Of a DNA stretch of 64,000 bases, positions 43,623-54,433 are shown piece after piece. Numbering within the stretch: the stretch's first letter is position 1; every line of letters starts with the position of its first letter. Both the position numbers and the translations under genes were made by a program. The notes under the pieces are model-generated. The model had not been told where the DNA came from. It worked only from the letters and a program-made list of their open reading frames with translations, and did not search any database. Source of the DNA: Neoarius graeffei (Eukaryota > Chordata > Actinopteri > Siluriformes > Ariidae). Location of the stretch: NCBI RefSeq assembly GCF_027579695.1, contig NC_083577.1, forward strand, positions 28,585,698 to 28,649,697, written 5' to 3'.

Positions 43623-43748
43623 TATTATTATATATTGCGGTACCGTGTTGCCAATGCTCATGTTGTCAAGGCGCCCATATCAAATTGTAACGCATCACGT
43701 TACTTCCCGAGTAACGGTAACGGCGATACAAATATGGATTAAGTAACT

Positions 43749-44442
43749 AAGGCTACGTTTACATTAGACCGTATCTGTCTCGTTTTCTTCGCGGACGCAC
43801 TGTCCGTTTACATTAAACCCCCTGGAAAAGCCAGGAAACGGGAATCCGCCAGCGTCCACGTATTCAATCCAGATCGTATCAGCTCCGGTGCTGTGTAAAC
43901 ATTGAGAATACGCGAATACGCTGTGCTGAGCTCTAGCTGGCATCTCATTGGACAACGTCACTGTGACATCCACCTTCCTGATTCGCTGGCGTTGGTCATG
44001 TGACGCGACTGCTGAAAAACGGCGCGGACTTCCGCCTTGTATCACCTTTCATTAAAGAGTATAAAAGTATGAAAATACTGCAAATACTGATGCAAATACT
44101 GCCCATTGTGTAGTTATGATTGTCTTTAGGCTTGCCATCCTTCCACTTGCAAGTAGTAAGTGATATGCGCTGGGATCACACACACAGCGGCTCAGTCCCG
44201 AATCGTGGCTTGTGCACTTCACTCGCGCGCTGTGTGAGCTGCGCAGGGCCGGAGTGCGCACCCTCCAGAGGGCACTCGCTGTTCAGGGCGGAGTGATTTG
44301 GAGCGCAGGATGCCTGCGGAGCCGAGCGTATCCGCGTATTGGTGTTGCTGTGTGCACGGCTAACGGTTTTAGTGTAAACACGAATCGTTTTAAGAACATT
44401 AATCTGATGATCCGCTGATTCGACGTAATGTAAACGTAGCCT
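43749..44442. mobile_element. TIR element, AGGCTACGTTTACATTA family
   Basis: Termini AAGGCTACGTTTACATTAG and complement ATGTAAACGTAGCCT; duplications AAGTAACT and AAGTAATT (7 of 8), hence hAT-like. A truncated relative is at 31741. No ORF. Confidence 0.75.
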
Positions 44443-44527
44443 AAGTAATTATTCCGTTACCCAAAATGTGGCTCTGTTAGTAACGCCGTTATACTCTAAC
44501 GCCGTTATTCCCAGCACTGGTCTTAAG

Positions 44528-45631
44528 TAGGGGTGTCACGATTCACTCACTCTTCGATTCGATACGATTATTGATTATTAGTACTCGATTCGATTCTTTT
44601 CGATTCGATTCACTTTAAGTTGATAAACAAGTAAGAAATGATGTACTTTGACTAGTTTCACTTTAATTTGAAAACTGTTACACAAAGGTAAAATTTTCAG
44701 TCAACATTAACTCAAAATAATGAAATGAGCAATAGGTAGGAGAGTTATACACGGTATCATACCTAAAATTTTATCAGAAATATAGATATGATACTATGAT
44801 TCTCCCCAACATGCTACATTAGACAAGCTAACCTCATTTATAAAAAGATGCACACTTATATATGACGTGTATTTGATATATATGATGTATATTCATACGT
44901 TGTTACTTTACGGAAATCTTCAATAAGTTTGGTCTTTTCATGCCAGCCTGTTGTTGACCTATAATGCACATGAAATGACGCTCCTCACCTCAACATGTCC
45001 TTTACAATCATTTAAGCCACCATGGGCAATGCTGAAACCACTGCTGCGAACAGTACATCGCACGAAACTGTCATTATTTTCTACCCTTATTAGACAGGGA
45101 GATTCTTTTGTGTAATCTGAGCTGAAGTGGGTTTTGTACTTTCGTTTTTTGGGGCGCGCGCTCTCTCTCTGCTATGCCGGTCGGTTCTCGAGAAAAGGGA
45201 TAAAAGCCCGCCCACACTGAAAGCTGATTGGCTTATTTTGCTGAGTAACCCAATCAGGATGCTCTTTGTCTGGCATGCGCTACATGAACAGGCACACAGG
45301 CAGTGTTGCCAGATTGGGTGGTTTTAATAAGTGCATTTTAGCGGGTTTTGAACATATTTTGGGATGGAAAACGTCAGCAATATCTGGCAACACTGCACAC
45401 AGTCTCCCTCGCGCGCGCACATTCTAAGATGCGTGATGCAGACCTTAATGTTGCGCGCGCACGCTCTTGCTCGCTTCTATCAATATGCAGGAGACTCCCG
45501 GAAGTTCTGGGAGACTTGGGATGTAAGGTAATTCATGAATCGAATCGAAATTGAAGTATGACGAATCGAAATCGAATCGTACTGCTACCGATTCGATTTT
45601 CGATGAACCGAACCGAATCGTGACACCCCTA
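44528..45631. mobile_element. hAT element 2 of the tandem pair
   Basis: Exact 8-bp duplications GTCTTAAG (44520-44527, 45632-45639). Termini TAGGGGTGTCACGATTC and complement. Internal GATTCGAT repeats. Contains the 95-bp MITE at 45301. Confidence 0.9.
45301..45395 (+). mobile_element. 95-bp hAT MITE, copy 4
   Basis: Duplications CACACAGG and CACACAGT (7 of 8). Confidence 0.9.
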
Positions 45632-45637
45632 GTCTTA

Positions 45638-46142
45638 AGGCCTCTGCATGCTCTTGCGACAAGGCTTTCGCAGATAGCTTTTCGCAGACAGTTGTAATTT
45701 ATCGTTGAGCGGGGAGTAATAGGCGTGCGCGATGTTATTCACCGCCACAACGCAAGGGGGCGCGAAATCGCTAGGAGTAGTTGGTGGGTGTGGTTAGTGG
45801 AGTGTTTATCCTCCGGTTACTTATAATGACTAGAACTGGAGTCGTATAGATGTCCGTACTTCCTCACTTCCTCGATCAACCGCTCTTCGTGCTGCTCCAT
45901 CTTCGCTCGTGTTTTTAAAAATGGCGGTCGTGAAAACAAACCAAACCGGGAAAGTAGGGAAGCGGAAGTGCGTGTACAGCGGATGTAGAGTGGACCAATC
46001 AGAGCCCTCTTGTCTGCGAGGCTTCTGCGGTGGTCACAATTTTTGGGAGGTGCGCGCAGAGCGTCTGCAAAGGTGGGGGGGCTACGCAGACACTGTCTGC
46101 AACGCTATCTGCGAGGACTGGGTTGTCACCATAAGTTGGCCT
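45638..46142 (-). mobile_element. Harbinger MITE, left copy of an inverted pair
   Basis: 505 bp flanked by TTA on both sides (45635-45637, 46143-46145). Outer end AGGCCTCTGCATGCTCTTGC, inner end complement of AGGCCAACTTATGGTGAC. It is nearly the exact reverse complement of 46312-46825. Carries a MADF-exon remnant (45817-45900). Confidence 0.85.
45817..45900 (-). pseudogene. MADF-domain exon start (minus copy)
   Basis: ATG at 45900: MEQHEERLIEEVRKYGHLYD then SSSSHYK and TAA. L-I-E-E-V-x-x-Y-x-x-L-Y-D is the beginning of a MADF DNA-binding domain, as in the Myb/MADF-like protein encoded by PIF-Harbinger elements. A possible donor GT lies inside AAGTAAC, as it would at the end of exon 1. Confidence 0.55.
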
Positions 46143-46145
46143 TTA

Positions 46146-46308
46146 GGAATGGATCAAGCACAAAAACTTAAATCTGCTCCATTGATTTGCGCCATCAAAA
46201 AATGTATGTCCTGTTGTTTTGGGATAAAGGGTTGGCAGTGGGAGGAGAAGAGTAAAAATTTCCATTCCATTCAATGAGAAGAGTGAAAACCCCTCCCACT
46301 GCTAACTC
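46146..46308. other. spacer between inverted Harbinger MITEs
   Basis: About 160 bp, itself containing an inverted pair GGCAGTGGGAGG...CCTCCCACTGC (about 46234-46304), a possible further small element. Confidence 0.5.
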
Positions 46309-46311
46309 TTA

Positions 46312-46825
46312 AGGCCAATTTATGCTGACAACCCAGTCCTCGCAGACGGTGTCGCAGACAGTGTCTGCGTAGCCCCCCCACCTTCGCAGACGCTCTGCGC
46401 GCACCTCCCAAAAACTGTGACCACCGCAGAAGCCTCGCAGACAGCGCTGCAGACAAGAGGGCTCTGATTGGTCCACTCTATGTCCGCTGTACACGCACTT
46501 CCGCTTCCCTACTTTCCCGGTTTTTGTTTTCACGACCGGCATTTTTAAAAACACGAGCGAAGATGGAGCAGCATGAAGAGTGGTTGATCGAGGAAGTGAG
46601 GAAGTACGGACATCTATACGACTCCAGTTCTAGTCATTATAAGTAACCGGAGGATAAACACTCCACTAACCACACCCACCAACTACTCCTAGCGACTTCG
46701 CCCCCCCTTGCGTTGTGCCGGTGAATAACATCGCGCACGCCTATTACTCCCCGCTCAACGATAAATTACAACTGTCTGCGAAAAGCTATCTGCGAAAGCC
46801 TTGTCGCAAGAGCATGCAGAGGCCT
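46312..46825 (+). mobile_element. Harbinger MITE, right copy of an inverted pair
   Basis: 514 bp flanked by TTA (46309-46311, 46826-46828). Mirror of 45638-46142; differs by small indels, for example one 9-bp GACAGCGCT-type insertion near 46440. Confidence 0.85.
46563..46646 (+). pseudogene. MADF-domain exon start (plus copy)
   Basis: Same 27 codons as 45817-45900 with Trp for Arg at residue 7 (EEWLIEEVRKY). It is in the sense of acvr2a, and the AAGTAACC at its end could act as a weak splice donor. Confidence 0.55.
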
Positions 46826-46830
46826 TTATA

Positions 46831-47567
46831 CCCTGTCCACACTAGGGATTTTGTACCGATACGAAACTACTTTCGTACCGCAACACCTGTCCACACTAGC
46901 AATTATACCGGTACTGTATCGGTATAACTGTATCGGTACGAAACCCACAAATGTATGGGTTTCGTACCGGTACAATATCAGTACTGTAGCGCTTCGCTGT
47001 AGTGTGGACAGATGAAGCGGCTCTGTATCGATACAAATATAATGCGCAAGCGCAATGAACCATTCCTACGTCTTCCGGGTTATTCATACAATACAATACA
47101 ATACGCCCGCGCTTTCCAGCTGTAAATAAAACGCCAAAATGGCTCAAAACGACCGTGGAGCTACATGGAGCAAAGAAAGGGAGAGAGGGAGGGGGAAAGA
47201 GGGAGAAAGAAAGGAGGAAGAGAGGAAAAGGGAGAGAAAGTGAGGGGGGAGAAAGGGAGATTCGTTTTCTTTGTTTCTTTCTCAACTGCCTCGCGCGTTT
47301 TATACGATTCGACTGAATAAATGGCCACCAGAAATACAGACTGTACACTGACAACAAAAAGCACACACACGCTGTTTCATCCGCCATATTCTCGGAAGGA
47401 AGTTACTCGGTAACCACGGAAACATTTCGCGCACGCGCATTTCAACTTCCGTGAAAGAAAACCGCAAACATTTCTCGCTAGTGTGGACAGATGCACTAAA
47501 CTGTACCGGTATACTTTGTATCGATACAGTTATACCACTATCGTACCGGTATAAGTGTGAACACAGC
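46831..47567. mobile_element. TIR element rich in TACCGGTA and TATCGATA
   Basis: Left end CCCTGTCCACACTAGGG, right end complement of GCTGTGTTCACACTTATACC. TACCGGTAC, TATCGGTA and TATCGATAC palindromes are clustered at both ends. A purine-rich run lies at about 47163-47262. A half copy is at 31034. No transposase. Confidence 0.65.
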
Positions 47568-47687
47568 ATATATCCTATCAGGTCAAGTCCCAATGGGTAA
47601 GGTCATGTTTTTTTTCACACATTCCAACACAGTTCTAAAACTGCTTTTTACAACAGCTTCATTTATCTGTTTTGTTTTTTTTTTTAA

Positions 47688-48926
47688 AGGACCCATGGCA
47701 TGGTGGTTTGTTGATGCTTTAAACGGGCTCATGGAGGTTTCCGGATGTTATATCCGCAGCCTTTCTCGAAATGAACCCTCGGCACGTAGATATAGCCTCC
47801 TGGGAGAAAGCCCCATTTCAGCGCTTTTCCCAGTGCGTCGTTTTGCTAATGAGAAGCAGGAGGCGGGGAAGGGTAGAGGGTGGGGGCGGGTCTTATCATT
47901 AATATTCATGACATGTAAACGTGTTACCTCTGATTGGCTAACAGCATTGTGACGCTACCTCCAGTGGGTCAGAACAAGCGGATGTGGGTGTCTTACCATG
48001 GCGAGAGAGAAGGAACAAACCGCGAAGGGAAAAATACCGCGCGCTGACGTCATTAAGGTGCGACGCGAGGAAATAAAATAAATTCAACAAACGTTTGGGT
48101 TTTTACTGAACAAACAAACAAATAAAATGAACGAGTGACTTAAAAAAAAAGAATGTGGGTGTCTTTGTAAAAACTGTTTTGATTGGCTATTATAACAGAG
48201 CATGCTGCATGCTTTTTGGTTTTGTAGCGCAGAGTACCTGGCTAACTGCAGGAAGCGGCTAGCTGCACAGCTAATGTAGCCATTGCAAGGCTAACGTGGC
48301 ACCGATTTTAAAACACGGCAAAACGACTTAACAGTTATACACTTACTTGTTCGGTGTTTGTGGCTGATGCGGCAGGGATGCTTGGTACGGACCCAGGCTT
48401 CAGTGACAGTTGATGTGCAAAACCTGCCCTGTACTGTCCCAAGTTGCGGAAACATTCATCAGGAAAACGCTTCCGACAAACATACACCGTCTTAGGTAGA
48501 CTCAACGGCATATTATTGGAGTAAATAAAATTAAGCCACTGCGTCTTCAGGGGCTCTCCCGTTGGCAGTAAAAACAGACTCTTTTCTGTGTTGTCACATC
48601 CATGTACAGCGCAACTTCCATGTTTCGCTCGCTTAGGTGATGCCATGTTGTTGTGTCCTCTATGGTCTCCTCACTACAACTGGGCGGGGCAATCCATACA
48701 GTGGGTGGGAATCCAGAGGGGGGGCGTGGGGATCATCTCCCTTGCTGACGTAGTAAAGGGAAGAGCTCATCAACGTGCCGTTTTGACGCGCCATTCTCAA
48801 ATGTTGGGCATAGTTTGGTTTACACATTATGAAATTTCTAGCCACTGGGGTGACTTAAGAAGGTCAGAGGAACTCATTTTAACGTTAAAAAACCTCAGAA
48901 AGTGAAAATTTCATGCCATGGGACCT
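47688..48926 (-). mobile_element. Kolobok-like element with THAP exon
   Basis: Flanked by TTAA (47684-47687, 48927-48930). Termini AAAGG-A/T-CCCATGGCATG at both ends (inverted). TTAA duplication together with a THAP-domain exon points to the Kolobok superfamily. The transposase catalytic part is missing. Confidence 0.75.
48335..48646 (-). pseudogene. THAP-domain exon of a Kolobok-like element
   Basis: 103-codon frame from ATG at 48646: zinc pair C-x4-C in SCAVHGC, then KSLFLLPTGEPLKTQWLNFI, P at the expected place, and VCRKRF. A THAP C2CH finger needs C-x2-H before F; here the His is Arg, so the finger is defective. After NTEQ the DNA reads CAA-GTAAGTG, a strong splice donor, so the exon probably ended there. 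It is antisense to acvr2a. Confidence 0.75.
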
Positions 48927-48933
48927 TTAATTT

Positions 48934-49307
48934 CTCATCTCATTATCTCTAGCCGCTTTATCCTGTTCTACAGGGTCGCAGGCGAGCTGGAGCCTATCCC
49001 AGCTGACTACGGGCGAAAGGCGGGGTACACCCTGGACAAGTCGCCAGGTCATCACAGGGCTGACACATAGACACAGACAACCATTCACACTCACATTCAC
49101 ACCTACGCTCAATTTAGAGTCACCAGTTAACCTAACCTGCATGTCTTTGGACTGTGGGGGAAACCGGAGCACCCGGAGGAAACCCACGCGGACACGGGGA
49201 GAACGTGCAAACTCCGCACAGAAAGGCCCTCGCCGGCCCCGGGGCTCAAACCCGGACCTTCTTGCTGTGAGGCGACAGCGCTAACCACTACACCACCGTG
49301 CCGCCCC
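48934..49307 (-). mobile_element. V-SINE at the Kolobok TTAA junction
   Basis: Exact 11-bp duplications ACCTTTAATTT (48923-48933, 49308-49318) that include the TTAA of the Kolobok element, so the SINE inserted after it. Confidence 0.93.
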
Positions 49308-49483
49308 ACCTTTAATTTAAAAACTATAATATTTTTCAGTGGGCACATAGGAAAGTGTAAAGTATAAAGTTTCTGTCATGCTTGTATGATGGAAAAACTC
49401 ACGAAGATGTTTATCTAAATACACAACCTACTCATTCTAAACCTGCCGAGGTTCGCCAGCGAACTTCTCGACCCCGAGGGTTA

Positions 49484-49988
49484 ACAGAAGTATTTCCGAT
49501 ACATACGTAGATCCTTGTTCAGCACAAGCAGCTCATCGTGTAATACGCTTTGATTAAACTGATCACTGAACATAATTATTTCATTAATTTGATGCCTTTA
49601 TTCAGTCTTGAGTAATGAAATTCAATAAAGGCTTTCGGATTCAGTTCATACAGACATGGACACATTACCAGCCCCAGTGTCTGGATGAAGCAGGTTACGC
49701 GGCCAGTTGTTTATTCGTCGCTGTAGGTTCACTAAGCTGCCTTTTTTTTTTTCCTCCCTCTTATGTTATCCAGCAGCCACATGCTTCAGAATCTTGTCAC
49801 CGGCTGACTCACGATCAGGCCAACAATCGATCATTTTTACTCGGGAGAACAATTACTGTGCACAGCTGAGAGATAAGGACAGGACGCCACTCAGTTGTGT
49901 AATAACATTATTAAAATAAAATGCGGCGCAGAACTGGTACATGCAATCAGCTCTCTGCTCAGCGTATCGGCTGGAGATGTGTTTGAGT
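49484..49988 (+). other. intron, nothing recognised
   Basis: Unique-looking intron between two nests. Confidence 0.5.
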
Positions 49989-50313
49989 TACAGTTAAGGT
50001 CAAAATTATTAGCTCCCTTTGTGAAATCAGTAGGGCTGGGTAAAAAAATCGCTTTAATCGATTTTGGATCGATTTCATTTAAATGTCGCACTATCGATTC
50101 ACAGGGCACGAGATCGATTTTTTTTTTTCTTTTCCCACAACACAATCTCGTGTGTTGTGTGATTTTCCTCCCTCAGCCGTCTCGTGCGTGATGACGCAGC
50201 TGCGCAGTCGTACGTCGTGACGTTCAAGCACGCACACAAAATGGCTGAGGCCAGAGCCATGGCTGAGGCAGGGAAAACCCCGCTCGGCAAGCCGTCTCAA
50301 ATGAAATCTGACG

Positions 50314-51114
50314 CAGGGCTGCACAATTAATCGAATTTAATCGAAAATCGCGATTTTGGCTGCCACGATTAAATTAAATGAAAATCGCGATTTATTTCCA
50401 TTTAAAATGCGAGCTCTGCTGTATATCTGATCAAGCACTTTTTGACCAGTACTCTGCCAAACCATTAGGGGGCGAACCGACGCATGTAAGGTTTCATTAC
50501 TCCGCCTAAATAAGCAAGCAAGCAAGCCAAGTGCAGTGTTGCCAGATTGGGCGGTTTTAAGTGCACTTTGGCGGGTTTTGAACATATTTTGGGCTGGAAA
50601 ACGTCAGCAGCATCTGGCAACACTGGCCAAGTGCGCAGAGCTTCAGTGCAGCGGTTTCTTCTTCAAGGGGTGATAGCGTGAGAGTAGGTAACAGATTGAG
50701 GTGAGAGAGAAAAGCTAACTATGTCGGAACAACAGACTATTTAGCACTGGAGGCAATGTTGTGACCTGCCTTCGCTCATGTTTAAAGCCAGAGCATGTTG
50801 ATAGGCTGGTCTTTCTAGTTAAAAACTTGTAGGCCTCAGTATAATGCTATGTAATTGTTGCAATTGAGTTTTCATTTCCTTCATCCTTTGGTTATTTCTT
50901 GGATACATTTCATTTATTTGTCATTTGGAAATCAGAATTTCTCTTTTAAATTTCATTCTGCACTGAAAGCTGTTCATATTGTTTGTTTGAATATAGTGAA
51001 ATAAAATTTAAGTGATTTCCCTAACATCAAGAATAATCGCGATTAATAATCGCGATTACAATTTTGATCAAGATAATCGCGATTATCATTTTTTTCCATA
51101 ATCGTGCAGCCCTG
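50314..51114. mobile_element. hAT element, CAGGGCTGCAC termini
   Basis: Exact 8-bp duplications ATCTGACG (50306-50313, 51115-51122). Many AATCGCGATT palindromes near both ends. No ORF. Contains MITE copy 5. Confidence 0.93.
50534..50625 (+). mobile_element. 92-bp hAT MITE, copy 5
   Basis: Exact 8-bp duplications GCCAAGTG (50526-50533, 50626-50633). Confidence 0.94.
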
Positions 51115-51583
51115 ATCTGACGTGTGGAATCATTTCAAATTTAAAACGACAAACGACAAAGAGCTTGATAAAACCAAGGTAGTTTGCAAGATATGCCAAG
51201 CAGAGCTCAGTTACGTGTGAACCGTCAAATTTACAAAATAAAGACGTGTATTTTGCAACGTATTGTATGGAGATATTTTCATTATTTAAGAGCAGATTGA
51301 ATTGATTCAGATTGAATCGAATCGAATCGTGATTAATCAATTTAAAACCCTAAGAATCGAAATCGAATCGATCTAGGAAATTGACTGTGATACCCAGCCC
51401 TAGAAATCAGATATAACCCTTTGTTTATCCATGAAAGTGACCCTGCCCAAAAAAGTGTATAGTTTATATGATTCCAAAACAGAAAAGACAGAATGGCCAC
51501 TAAGTTTGATATTTTATCCATGCTGTGACTTGTAAGAAGAAAACAGAAAAATGACATGGTCAAAATGGTTAGCCCCCTGACAG

Positions 51584-53207
<1,624 letters not shown>

Positions 53208-53648
53208 TCAATGCTGATTGGATGTTCAGGTGTTGTCTGGGAGCTAACTGGTAGAGCCCTGCACTCCCGCGGGAGTCCCGCGGGACTCGTGGGACCCGCC
53301 GCAAAGCAGTGTGGCGCGGGACAAATTTTGAAAGCTCATTGCGGACGCGGGCGGGACCGGAAGTGCACATATGCGGCGCGGGTGGGAGCGGTGATAAGCT
53401 GCAGTCCCGCTAACTAAAAACGTGCTTGAAATAAAATTTATAAATTATGTCTATCATATATAATTTGTGCTGGATATTTTATTTGGCATTAATAAAAACA
53501 TTTTAAGATGCCTAAATTTGCAGAGAAAGTCAAATTGCCAGATTGAGTGAGGAATGGCATCTTAAACTTGCCATTGATCACCCTAAGGGGAAATTCTTTG
53601 ATCACTCTAATGACTCGCAGTTCACACCCAGCTAGCAAGAGAACCATG

Positions 53649-53906
53649 AGTGAATTGATTTACTTGTTGCGTTAGTCTACAACTTTAATCAGAGAGACAG
53701 GTTACACAGTGATGGTAGGCTTGACTCAATGCTATCCCAGAAATCCTTCCTGTAATATGCAAATTTGGCTGTCCAATCAGAGACAGCCAAATTTGCATAT
53801 TACAGGAAGGATTTCTGGGATAGCATTGAGTCAAGCCTACCGTCACTGTGTAACCTGTCTCTCTGATTAAAGTTGTAGACTAACGCAAGCAGTAAATCAA
53901 TTCACT
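53649..53906. repeat. near-perfect hairpin, about 124-bp arms, 10-nt loop
   Basis: Left arm to 53772, loop CCAATCAGAG, right arm from 53783. Only about three mismatches by eye (near 53664-53666 and 53710). The arms contain TATGCAAATTTGGCTGT. No ORF. Confidence 0.92.
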
Positions 53907-54290
53907 TCTTTTACTTGCTCTGCTTTGCAATAAAAATAAAAAAAATTGGTACAAAACAAGCCCATTCACTTTTTTATGCTGATCAGAGAATTACAATGGT
54001 TTCTCATGTGATAAAAATGTGCGATTTGCAATTAAATATTTTAATCGTTTGACAGCACTAATTATTATTATTATTAGAGACAGTACATGCTGAATTCAGA
54101 AACAAGGTAAACAGTAACAAACGTGAGCTGTAGATATTTATGCTCAAATCCACTCAAAGTAGGGGGCGGGGCACCATCACGCTGTGTCAAGACAAGAACT
54201 TTCCTGAGAAATAATGCGAACGTCTGCATCATGCGGGATTTGCGGGCGGAATCGGGACAAAGTATGGCAGGCGCGGGCGGGAGCGGGACT

Positions 54291-54433
54291 CATTCATTCA
54301 TTCATTCATTCATTCATTATCTCTAGCCGCTTTATCCTTCTACAGGGTCGCAGGCAAGCTGGAGCCTATCCCAGCTGACTACGGGCGAAAGGCGGGGTAC
54401 ACCCTGGACAAGTCGCCAGGTCATCACAGGGCT
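54291..54433 (-). mobile_element. 5'-truncated V-SINE with ATTC tail
   Basis: Exact 12-bp duplications GGGAGCGGGACT (54279-54290, 54434-54445). Only the 3' part of the SINE is present, followed by (ATTC)n instead of the usual (ATCTC)n, so the tail sequence has drifted. Confidence 0.9.

Larger units (their letters stand above)
41794..44519. mobile_element. hAT element 1 of a tandem pair
   Basis: Exact 8-bp duplications GTCTTAAG (41786-41793, 44520-44527). Termini CAGTGCTGGGCAC and complement CCCAGCACTG. Carries a BED-like exon remnant (41995) and two nested elements (42279, 43749). A solo terminus-like stretch of this family is at about 59018-59120. Confidence 0.9.
41279..49483. mobile_element. 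probable outer TTAA/TIR element of the second nest
   Basis: Left end AAACCCTCTGGGGTC, right end complement GACCCCGAGGGTT followed by AA (TTAA). About 90 bp are inverted repeats: 41462-41553 against 47590-47685 (ACAGATAAATGAAGCTGTTG and complement). Once the inner insertions are removed both arms lie a similar distance (165-185 bp) from the ends. TTAA is intact only at the right. The superfamily (piggyBac-like) is inferred. Confidence 0.45.
50241..51220 (+). pseudogene. BED zinc-finger exon, split by an insertion
   Basis: ATG at 50241: MAEARAMAEAGKTPL and KPSQMKSD up to 50313. After the 801-bp hAT insertion and its duplication the frame resumes at 51123 exactly in phase: VWNHFKFKT, then VVCKICQAEL and a stop (51218-51220). 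VWNHF plus C-x2-C is the first half of a BED finger. Without the insertion the exon is open. Confidence 0.8.
50031..51402 (+). mobile_element. hAT element with BED exon, TAGGGCTGGGTA family
   Basis: Exact 8-bp duplications GAAATCAG (50023-50030, 51403-51410). Relative of 32482. Interrupted by another hAT at 50314. Confidence 0.92.

Noticed and set aside
45909..46554. Mirrored frames MFLKM(A/P)VVKTN...GKRKCVYSG in the Harbinger inverted pair
   Set aside because: The two frames are similar because the arms are duplicates, and they run opposite to the MADF exon. One shared recent ancestor is not evidence for selection.
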